A DNA stretch of 64,000 nt. It comes from Microglena sp. YARC. Lineage: Eukaryota; Chlorophyta; Chlorophyceae; Chlamydomonadales; Chlamydomonadaceae. Position numbers and translations under genes: made by a program. Location: assembly GCA_022414725.1 (NCBI GenBank), contig CM039463.1, positions 29,099,251 to 29,163,250 on the forward strand, given 5' to 3'. Below the pieces are notes generated by a model. The model saw nothing but the letters and a program-made list of their open reading frames with translations. It was not told the origin of the DNA and searched no databases. Below, in pieces: positions 34,806-43,444 of the stretch. The stretch's first letter is position 1. Each line of letters opens with the position of its first letter.

Positions 34806-35279
34806 TAGCTGCCATGTGAGTGCCCACTTGTCCGTGTCCTTCAGTGAAATAACCAAATAACGCCACTTTTAGAAGTTGGAAGTTGAAACAAACCGCACCA
34901 TCACCTTGGGCGTGTTCTGTAGCCATTCTTGGTTTCCGATCATTCGATTTTGATGTGCTACATGAGGGGGCCCAGGAATTTGACATGTCTCGATCACCAG
35001 TGATGACTTATAAGTTACAAGAAGTAAATGGAAGTTTATAAAGAGCTGAACAAAGAGGCCAGAGATAACAGCCTAGTAGACTGCAGGACTGTATCGCTCA
35101 TTGCTGTAGATGAAACGCCATATCCTTGATCTTGGTGCTCATCGATACTTATTGCAAAATCGCATGCACACACACACATGGGCTGGCATGAGTTGACACA
35201 CACATGCACACACACAATTGCTACCAGAATAAATCACACCTGCATGACAGCTTGATACCGGTACATTAAATCCTTCTCC

Positions 35280-35525
35280 TGTTATTCACCGGGTTTCACC
35301 GGCTCACCTAGAGTGACTTAGAGTGCACAGGACTCCTCCCTGCTGCACTGTACTGCCGTGCCAATGCCAGCTATGGCATGGACACTGATGCCGGTACCAT
35401 GAGGTACCGCGGCATCCCAGTACTTTCCCCTAGCGCATTGATCGAATGCTTATCTAATTGTAAAGACCTCATCCTTACCGTCTTCCCCTCGTCTCTGTGC
35501 TTTGCACACGCTCCGGAATACTACA
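35280..35525 (+). repeat. Copia 5-prime LTR
   Basis: 246 bp, TG to CA. Identical, as read, to the 3-prime LTR. The promoter is not resolvable by eye. Confidence 0.95.
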
Positions 35526-35950
35526 GGTTACGGTCCCTTCGCGTTAGATTGTCCTTGCTCGACGGCCATCCGAGCTGAAGGATATTTTGATTGTTGTCCC
35601 GACGTGCCTCAATTGAAAGGAGTGAAGAAAGCTCCACCCGACAAGAATCTCCCCACTGGGACACAACTCTTGTGCGAAGATCAGCCGCGTGTACGGTGAT
35701 ACCGCTCCATTGAGCATCAAGCTGTTCCGCCAGCCAACTCCTGCTCCATTGAGCATCAAGCTGTTCTGTCAGCCAACTCCTGCTCCATTGAGCATCCAGC
35801 TGTTCCGCCAGCTAACTTCCCCCCCCCCCCCCCCCTGACAACAATCTCTACCTCCACTGCGCCCCCACCACCACCCTTCCCATTCCCCGTTGCTTACGCA
35901 ATCTCCGCCGTCTCTCCACCGCCTCCTACTCTCTGCAACATCGCCTCACT

Positions 35951-38900
35951 ATGCGGCCTTCTGAAGCTCCTCCCCCTGAGCGTCGTCCGACTTTTATCTT
36001 CCACCAGCACTTCTTCCAAGATTGGCTCGCATCCATGGAAGAAGAACTCAAGGTATCACACCACTTCTTTACCCCTGGAGATCATAAGCTAGTACTGTTT
36101 CAAATTGAATACATCCTTGCACACCTCTCAGAGCCTATCAGGCGAACGGTCAAGTTCCATAACGATCCTGACGACATCTTAGCAGCACTTAGATCCAAGT
36201 ATGATACCAGATCCGCATCCCGACAGCATTCCCCAGTTGCAGCCGAATCAGCCGCATCCAATGTCCCAGCATATCACGAACCCGCATCTCCCCCTCCTGC
36301 ACCTCAGTCTCCTTCGTATGCCTTTAATGCCTCCCAACGTACAAACCGCATGGCAGAAAACTGGATCATGGACACTGGAGCTACCTCCCACATGACAGGA
36401 AATGAATCCCTGTTATATGACATACATGACATATATCCTCATATCAAAGTTCAAACTGCATCAGGATACACTCTCATCACCAGATCTGGTGATGCTCTTA
36501 TTAGAGGAGACAATAGTAAGATCCACAAGCTCAGAAATGTTCATCTCAATGATGACCCTAACACTCCTAACCTCATGTCAATGGCTGCAGCCATCAAAGC
36601 AAACCCCTCCATGTTAGTTCAGTTTGATTCTCAGGCCTGCACCATAACCATCAAAGACAAAGTAGTAATAACTGGGTCAAAGAACAAGAACCTTTACCTC
36701 ACCCCCATCCTTGTCCCTGACAATACCCTTATCCATGGGTCATGTCTGAACATAGTCATGGCTGCCATTTCCAGAAATACTCAACAAACAGCAGAACTTC
36801 TTCACAACAGGATGGGACACCTTTCTTACAGCAGTTTAGTCAGGCTCATTTCTGAAAACATGGTTACAGGTACAGATGTCACCACAACAGCCTGCAACAA
36901 AATGAGAAAGCAGACTTGTGAAGTGTGTGTCCTCTCTAAAATGGACAAGAACCAATATCCTACATCATCCACACGTGCCACAAGACCCTTGCAAATCATC
37001 CACATTGACATGAGTGGAAAAATGAAAGTACCCAGTCTTAATGGCAACATATACTTCCAAGGCATTCTTGATGACCACTCAAAGTACTCCATAGTCAGAT
37101 TCCACAAAAACAAACACACAGTGCCCAAAGACACCATGCATGAACTGGAACGGTATGAAGTCCTTACAGAAAACAAAATAGGCACTATTTTCTGTGACAA
37201 TGGATCAGAGTACACCTGCGACCGGTTTAAAAACTGGTGCAAAAAGAAAGGCATTACCCTCAACTTCACAGTCCCTAACAATCCAGCCACAAATGGGGCA
37301 GCAGAACGTCTCAACCGCACTCTGCATGACAGAGCCACTGCCCTTCTCATCTCATCAAAATTTCCTAACAGATACTGGGCTGACATGGTGAAAAATGCTA
37401 GCATCTTGAGAAACCTCAGCCCCACTTCTGACTCAGACAAAACACCCTATGAAATGTTCCATGGCGTCAAGCCTAAGATTGACCACCTCAGAACCATTGG
37501 GTGCACAGCCTATGTCCACATACCACCCAAATCCAGAACATGGAAGTTTGCACCATCAGCCAAAATCACTAGACTCATCGGCTACTCCCACATCAGAAAA
37601 GCTTACAGAGTTGTAGACTCCAACCATAAGATCTATGATGCTAGAGACATCACCTTCAATGAGTCTGAGAACCTGGCAGGAAAGAATGGATTCCCCAGTG
37701 CAGATGCTGAGATCCTAGGCATGTATGAAGAAGACACCCCTGTTGAACCTGAAGATGAAGACACTCCCTCCCAATCCCTTTCTCCCTCAGAAATCAAAGT
37801 CATTGATGCATTGCGTGAAAGGAACAAGGCAAACATGGGAGCATGGGGATCACCAGAAGAAATAGATGATAGCTACCTACCCAGTTCAGTGCACCAACAG
37901 AATATTATTGCCCCACAGCACAGTGCACCTCACCACGACAATGATGCTGAACAAGGGAATGAACACAACCCCACACAGTCCCAGGCAGGTGACCTCCCCA
38001 ACCTCATGTCACCACAACGCAATGCATCAGAACATGCAATCACTTCTCCTGCACCACAGTCAGCACAGCAACAGGCACCAACCCCTCCACCAGAAACTGC
38101 CCTCACTCAACCTCGCCGAAGTGGCAGAGAAAGACATGCACCCAACCACCTAGCTTTCCTAGCTGCAGACCAGATCATCATACCCAAGAATGAAAGAGAA
38201 GCACTGGCTAGCCCCCAAGCAAAAGATTGGAAGGCTGCCATGGATGCAGAACTAGCAGCACTAGAAGAAATGAATACCTGGACTCTAGCAGAACTCCCAC
38301 ATGGAGCCAAAGCCATAGGCACTAGATGGGTATTTGACATCAAGAAATCAGTGGATGGTCAGTTAGTAAGGTACAAAGCACGCCTAGTGGCAAAAGGATA
38401 TGCTCAACGCCCTGGCATGGACTATGATGAAGTTTTTGCACCAGTTGCCAAACATGCCACCATCAGGTACATCCTGTCCATGGCTGCAGACCCCTCAGCT
38501 CACCTTGCTCAACTTGATGTCTCCACAGCATTCCTCAATGGAGTAGTGGAAGAGGAACTGTATTGTTCCCAACCCCCAGGGTTTGAAAGAGACCACAGGG
38601 TTTGCCGCATGTGGAAATGCCTCTATGGTCTGAAGCAAGCATCCAGGCAGTGGTATCTAAAAGTCAAAGAAGATATGAAAGCCCTTGGATTCAGAGAAGT
38701 TGATGTGGACCAAGGCCTCTTCCTGCTCCCTGGGCCAACAACAAGACCACTCATCTGGGTCCTTCTCTGGGTTGATGACTTCCTCCTGCTATCTTTTGAC
38801 AAGGACATCCTCCATCAGTACAAAGACAAGATCATGAAACTCTACAAGACAAGAGACCTTGGAGAACCATCTGTCTTTGTTGGCTATGAAATTACCAGAG

Positions 38901-39742
38901 ATGCAACTGCTGGAACCCTGCATATCTGCCAATCAAGGTTCACTCAAGATCTGATCAAGGCCCACAGCATGCTCCCTGAGCCCAACAGCACCAGGTTCCC
39001 CATCCCTCTGCAGCCTGATGCCCCTCTCCCTTATCCTGAAAAGGACACACCAGACTCTGGTCTCCCCCTTGCCCAGATTGTAGGATCCCTCAACTACCTG
39101 GCAGTCAACACCAGACCTGACATTGCACAAGCTGTTAACAGATTGGCCAGGCACAGTGCTCACCCCCTCCATGACCACATGGAAGCTGCCATTGGTATTC
39201 TCAAATACCTGTCCAACACACCTGACCATGGGATCACCTACACCCACTCCAAGAAACTCCTCACTGGCTACTGTGATTCTGACCATGCTGCCTGCCCTAT
39301 CACAAGGAAGTCAACAACAGGCTATGTCTTCCTCAACCAGGGGGGAGCCATCTCATGGGCATCCAAGATCCAAGTATCTGCCACTGCCCTGTCCACCACA
39401 GAAGCTGAGTTCATGGCAGCTACCACTGCAGCCCAAGAAGGAATGTGGTTGAGGAAACTGCAATTCTCTGCCACAGGTACCATGCCCCCCGCACTCACCA
39501 TTAATGGTGACAACCAAGCTGCCCTCAGTGCATGGAACCAAGAGAAGCTCTCCTCCAGGCTCAAGCATATGGAAACAAGATTTCACTTCCTCAAAGAGCA
39601 ATCCAAGAAAGAGGGCATCAAGCTCAACTGGGTCCCCACTGCTGCCAACATGGCTGACATGCTCACCAAAGCACTGCCCAGATCCAAGTTCTGTGCATTC
39701 AGACAGCAGATTGGCTGCACTGGAAAGATTAAGCTTGACTAA
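35951..39742 (+). CDS. Copia Gag-Pol polyprotein, 1,263 aa
   Basis: Encodes the enzymes that copy and insert the element. The N-terminal 130 residues are a short Gag-like region (QHFFQDWLASMEEELKVSHH); no CCHC zinc knuckle follows. Protease: IMDTGATSHMT with Asp141. GAG-pre-integrase zinc site: H-x4-H (HNRMGH) and C-x2-C (CEVC) near residues 285-325. Integrase catalytic triad: Asp353 (HIDMSG), Asp416 (CDNGSEY), Glu452 (GAAERLNRTL), with 35 residues between the last two. Reverse transcriptase from about residue 760: ARLVAKGYAQ, LDVSTAFLNG, and the active-site box LWVDDFLL (Asp942-Asp943; Trp replaces the usual Tyr). RNase H: Asp1109 (CDSDHA), Glu1151 (STTEAEFMA), NMADMLTKALP at the C-terminus. 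The ATG at 35951 is the first in frame. Gag is shorter than usual for copia elements, whose polyproteins often exceed 1,300 residues. Confidence 0.95.
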   Translation: MRPSEAPPPERRPTFIFHQHFFQDWLASMEEELKVSHHFFTPGDHKLVLFQIEYILAHLSEPIRRTVKFHNDPDDILAALRSKYDTRSASRQHSPVAAESAASNVPAYHEPASPPPAPQSPSYAFNASQRTNRMAENWIMDTGATSHMTGNESLLYDIHDIYPHIKVQTASGYTLITRSGDALIRGDNSKIHKLRNVHLNDDPNTPNLMSMAAAIKANPSMLVQFDSQACTITIKDKVVITGSKNKNLYLTPILVPDNTLIHGSCLNIVMAAISRNTQQTAELLHNRMGHLSYSSLVRLISENMVTGTDVTTTACNKMRKQTCEVCVLSKMDKNQYPTSSTRATRPLQIIHIDMSGKMKVPSLNGNIYFQGILDDHSKYSIVRFHKNKHTVPKDTMHELERYEVLTENKIGTIFCDNGSEYTCDRFKNWCKKKGITLNFTVPNNPATNGAAERLNRTLHDRATALLISSKFPNRYWADMVKNASILRNLSPTSDSDKTPYEMFHGVKPKIDHLRTIGCTAYVHIPPKSRTWKFAPSAKITRLIGYSHIRKAYRVVDSNHKIYDARDITFNESENLAGKNGFPSADAEILGMYEEDTPVEPEDEDTPSQSLSPSEIKVIDALRERNKANMGAWGSPEEIDDSYLPSSVHQQNIIAPQHSAPHHDNDAEQGNEHNPTQSQAGDLPNLMSPQRNASEHAITSPAPQSAQQQAPTPPPETALTQPRRSGRERHAPNHLAFLAADQIIIPKNEREALASPQAKDWKAAMDAELAALEEMNTWTLAELPHGAKAIGTRWVFDIKKSVDGQLVRYKARLVAKGYAQRPGMDYDEVFAPVAKHATIRYILSMAADPSAHLAQLDVSTAFLNGVVEEELYCSQPPGFERDHRVCRMWKCLYGLKQASRQWYLKVKEDMKALGFREVDVDQGLFLLPGPTTRPLIWVLLWVDDFLLLSFDKDILHQYKDKIMKLYKTRDLGEPSVFVGYEITRDATAGTLHICQSRFTQDLIKAHSMLPEPNSTRFPIPLQPDAPLPYPEKDTPDSGLPLAQIVGSLNYLAVNTRPDIAQAVNRLARHSAHPLHDHMEAAIGILKYLSNTPDHGITYTHSKKLLTGYCDSDHAACPITRKSTTGYVFLNQGGAISWASKIQVSATALSTTEAEFMAATTAAQEGMWLRKLQFSATGTMPPALTINGDNQAALSAWNQEKLSSRLKHMETRFHFLKEQSKKEGIKLNWVPTAANMADMLTKALPRSKFCAFRQQIGCTGKIKLD

Positions 39743-39931
39743 TCTTGAATCATGCCTCTGTAGCCCCTCTGATACCATGCTAGATTTCCTGACAGATTAA
39801 AGCCCAAGTTTTCCTAGATATTGATTGATTGCACTCTTATTGACTGCTTTCTTCTATCTTAAGACCAGCTTTCCCCAGTGACACCTGCAGGATACTCTTT
39901 GACCTATCCTGCCCTCCTCTATCAGTACACC

Positions 39932-40545
39932 TGTCAGCTGTACTACTAGGACACGAGTGCCTTATTGGCATCTGATTCAGATGCCTGTGTGGCACTCGTG
40001 TCCTAGTAGTACAGCTGACAATAATGCATGTCCCGGGAGGAGAACAGATTACCCAGAGGTTCCACTAATCCACAGCCAAGCTTTCACGGCTATGGTCTTA
40101 CGCTGGGGGCAACTTAGTACTGATCAGACCCGCACCCCGCCTGTATACAGCGACCTTCTGGGGAGGATCGAACCCCCCCGTTTTCCTCCCGAGTCAGGCA
40201 TTATTGTCAACTGTACTACTAGGACACGAGTGCCTTATTGGCATCTGAATCAGATCCTAGTAGTACACCTGACAATAATGCCTGACTCGGGAGGAAAAAC
40301 GGGGGGGTTCGATCCTCCCCAGAAGGTCGCGGTACAGAGGCGGGGTGCGGGTCTGATCAGTACTAAGTTGCCCCCAATCGTAAAACCATAGCCGAGAGCT
40401 TGGCTGCGGATTAGTGGAACCTCTGGGTACTGTTCTCCTCCCGGGACATTCATTATTGTCAGCTGTACTACTAGGACACGAGTGCCTTATTGGCATCTGA
40501 TTCAGATGCCTGTATGGCACTCGTGTCCTAGTAGTACAGCTGACA
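39932..40545. repeat. 614-bp palindrome after copia pol
   Basis: Two inverted copies of a segment of about 190 bp (containing GGGGGTTCGATCCTCCCC in one orientation). They are bounded and separated by three hairpins made of CAGCTGTACTACTAGGACAC and its complement, with inner GGCATCTGATTCAGATGCC. The central hairpin (about 40208-40275) is partly deleted. Single hairpins have arms of about 30 bp. It lies between the pol stop and the purine tract, so it is transcribed as the element's 3-prime untranslated RNA. Confidence 0.85.
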
Positions 40546-40666
40546 TCAGCTAAGTTTCCTTCCATAGCATTACAGCCTATGAATATTTTAAGTCCCTCTA
40601 GTTTTCTTTAAACTCCTCTAATTCCAGGAATTCTCTTCCATACAGAATACCAGGAATTGGGGGGGA

Positions 40667-40912
40667 TGTTATTCACCGGGTTTCACCGGCTCACCTAGAG
40701 TGACTTAGAGTGCACAGGACTCCTCCCTGCTGCACTGTACTGCCGTGCCAATGCCAGCTATGGCATGGACACTGATGCCGGTACCATGAGGTACCGCGGC
40801 ATCCCAGTACTTTCCCCTAGCGCATTGATCGAATGCTTATCTAATTGTAAAGACCTCATCCTTACCGTCTTCCCCTCGTCTCTGTGCTTTGCACACGCTC
40901 CGGAATACTACA
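40667..40912 (+). repeat. Copia 3-prime LTR
   Basis: 246 bp. Preceded by the purine tract and followed by the target duplication TCTCC. Confidence 0.95.
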
Positions 40913-40967
40913 TCTCCAAGGCCGTCAAAGGAAAACTAATTATGCCATATTGTCATTTGTAGGAGTG

Positions 40968-41335
40968 GCAACACCATTCGAACTGAATCTTCGGTGCCGC
41001 TGGATTGCGTTTAGGGTTGTTATTCATGAAACCTATAAATATTGTTTTGTGACGGACTAACGGACATTTTTCTTCCTCAAATTAAGGGCGGCAGACCAGG
41101 GTAATTCAAAGCGCGCGCTTTTGTGCTTTTGAGCGCTGACTTTTTGACCCCCTCTGCGCTTTAAGCGCAGTTTTTTGCAACCCCCTGTGGGCGCAACAAG
41201 CAATTTTTGCGCTTTTTGCACTACAAAGCGCAGTTTTTTTGTTTCCAAGTGCGCTAAAGCGCTGGCCAATTTAGCCATTTGAAGTACCCTGCGGCAGACG
41301 CATCTCCTGGGGTGAAATTCCTTTCAACAAAAAAT
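40968..41335 (-). repeat. R2 copy interrupted by hAT MITE
   Basis: Left part GAGTGGCAACACCATTCGAA, CTTCGGTGCCGCTGGATTG; right part CTCCTGGGGTGAAATTCC. The same two parts adjoin, uninterrupted by the MITE, at 53015-53118. About 290 bp separates them here, of which 195 bp is the MITE. Confidence 0.55.
41097..41291 (+). mobile_element. hAT-type MITE with 8-bp target duplication
   Basis: 195 bp bounded by inverted ends CAGGGTAATTCAAA and TTTGAAGTACCCTG and flanked by the perfect 8-bp direct repeat CGGCAGAC. CAGGG ends and 8-bp duplications are the hAT signature. The interior is rich in GCGCTTTT and AAAGCGC blocks that can pair. No coding capacity, so it was mobilised in trans. Confidence 0.9.
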
Positions 41336-42735
41336 ACAAACTAATTTGCTATCTTACCATGTACTTACCCTACCGGTATCGAGACATTGGAGGGCCAGTT
41401 CCTGCAATAATTGTGCGTTCCCCTAACTCAGGTGGATTCAAACCCGAATGGCTTTCTGTATGTAGATGAACGATTTTTTATCTATTGCTCGGCCCAGAAT
41501 GTAAGAAAAATCGGGGGCATACATGCATGGGGGTGGTTGGTAATGGTGTGGCATGTACATGTGTTGTGTCCATCGGCCACCCAAGTGTCCGTGTAATAGG
41601 GATGACCATGGCAACACTGCACGATGTCAGGCCACCTCATGTGAATAGGGATGGAAATGTGAATGGATGGGTGGGCACCTTCACCTCTCAAAAACTCATC
41701 TTAGTATTGTTTTGCAAAATAAAACATAATATGTGTGTGGGGGGAGAGGCTTCCAACGGGTACAGTGGCCAATCTGACTTACCCCTTCCTAACTTGGATG
41801 TGCAACGAGCCCCGCACAGGCAGGTGGGTGGGTGGGTGGGTGGGGGGCTTGTGTGTCTTGGGTGGTGGTACAAGGGGGTGGGGCCTCCGTCCGTACGTGA
41901 CACAGCTGATAATCACTCATATGACTGATAGATTAACTTGATGTCAACGGGGATGGAGTGATGGACATACAATAAACATTTTTTGCACAAAGGTGATCAG
42001 CAATCTTACAGCTTAATGTAACCAAAACTACTGCCTTCGAGTGCATTTCCCCAGGGGTTGGGGGGGTTGGGTTGGGGTTGGGGGGGGGGGGGGGGGGGTC
42101 CAGCCGTCGGTACGACGGGCTCACTGTCCTAGTTTAACCTACACTTTCTAGCGCTCGCGTTTTTTGGCAGAGCCCCCCCTTCTGGGGGCGGGAGCCTAGA
42201 AGGTTACCCATTTGTCCAGGTGAGGGGCATTTGTCCAGGGGCCCCTGCATTTGTCCGTCTGTCCGGCGACCGAGACCGAGACCGAGACGAAGCCTGGCAC
42301 GTCAGCCAACTGTATCATGACTATGGCCACCTGCCTGACTAACTGGCTTCGGTCAGCTCCATTTTCGTTGCCAACACACTCCGCCAATTTCCGCGTCGCT
42401 GGCGACGCTGCATAGGACTTGTCCCCCTAGATGAAAGCTTGTTGCCAAGCCACCCTGCCACTCCACTTCGTACGTGTTTTTGTGACCCTTCCCCTTTTCC
42501 CCCACCCGAACTCTGTTCAATGTAGATAGCGATGCTCCAACATACGATGCCCCAACTCAAGCAAGCTGCGCCAATCCTGCGTGTTTCTGGCAGGGGTAGA
42601 AGTGCTTCTGTCAAAGCGCGCGAGATGAATGAAGCCCAAGCCGATTCAAGCCCGACGCTAGGAAAACTACCTCCGACATCAATCTACGACACCAACCTAC
42701 GAAAAAACCCTCTTGACATCAATCTCCAACATGCA
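41336..42735 (+). other. No gene supported
   Basis: Contains GT-rich and GGGTGGGT sequence (41820-41850), a G homopolymer tract (about 42058-42101) and scattered short frames without splice-consistent partners. The minus-strand frame at 42339-42614 has no recognisable feature. Confidence 0.5.
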
Positions 42736-43079
42736 TGCATATCTGATCCGGGCCTGCCTTTGGTTTCAAGGCCATCCTAATCCAGACCCGGAGCAAAATT
42801 GCGGTGCACGCGCAAGGCACGCGAGTTATTTATAAGATTTCGAGACAAGAGATATTTATTGTCGGAGCCTGGAAAGTACGAGTACGGACCAGAGATCTCT
42901 GGTATGGACGAGCGCGAGTGCGAGTCACACCCACACCCATGACGCAACATTTTTCTCAGCTGAGGACACCGTAGTAACCTCAGTTGAATCCATGGGGAGA
43001 AGGAATCCTGGTTTCTCTCGCAGTTTACCAGACGTGTCGGAAGTCGAAGGTTCTTTGGCCCGTGGCTAGGCCAACGACC

Positions 43080-43318
43080 TAACTGACCTGTCTACCTGTC
43101 GTGTCAACCTGTGACCTGTCAAGTCAGTGAGAATGACCTGTCCGCGCCCGCCACCCCGAATGACGTAAGCCCGCTGACGTAAGCCCCCCCGCCCCCGCCA
43201 GCTATTTACCCCACAGGCTGTTATTACAGTCCAGAACTCGCAATTCTATCCCCTGCTTCGAGAAACTCCGAATCTAAACCAGTTGAATCCCCTAACAGCA
43301 CGCATCCATCGGAGCAGC
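43080..43318 (+). promoter_or_regulatory. Candidate promoter and 5-prime UTR of coiled-coil gene
   Basis: Two CRE-like TGACGTAAG elements (43161-43169, 43175-43183) lie about 140-160 bp before the start codon, next to GACCTGTC repeats. The first is perfectly conserved in copy B (61486-61494) and the second nearly so (61500). Conservation could be due only to recent duplication. No TATA box is evident. Confidence 0.4.
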
Positions 43319-43444
43319 ATGAAGTTGAAGTGTAAGAAGATCGTACGCCTGTTTTCAGCCTGTCTCTCGGCAAAGGAATTGAAGAAATCATTCCAAAGCG
43401 AGTCGGACAGCCCCTTCACAATAGATGCGCCCAGAGATAAAGAG
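43319..43444 (+). CDS. Coiled-coil gene, exon 1
   Basis: 42 codons from ATG to a GTGAGC donor. Encodes MKLKCKKIVRLFSACLSAKE, then a short Ser/Asp-rich stretch ending in RDKE. Phase 0. Confidence 0.65.

Larger units (their letters stand above)
34067..35279 (+). other. Intergenic region between OPR-like gene and copia element
   Basis: Holds a short tandem duplication (34060-34150), a MITE-B copy, an inverted R1 copy and CA-rich sequence at 35160-35215. I see no coding exon here. Confidence 0.6.
35280..40912 (+). mobile_element. Complete Ty1/copia LTR retrotransposon
   Basis: 5,633 bp with two 246-bp LTRs (35280-35525, 40667-40912). They begin TGTTATTCACC, end AATACTACA and read as identical base for base. 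The insertion is flanked by the 5-bp direct repeat TCTCC (35275-35279, 40913-40917). A purine tract GGAATTGGGGGGGA (40653-40666) adjoins the 3-prime LTR. The internal region has a single open pol frame in copia order (protease, integrase, reverse transcriptase, RNase H) and a 614-bp palindrome after it. No primer-binding site matching the usual plant initiator-Met half is visible; the bases after the LTR begin GGTTACGGTCCC. Identical LTRs and an intact frame imply a recent insertion. Confidence 0.95.
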
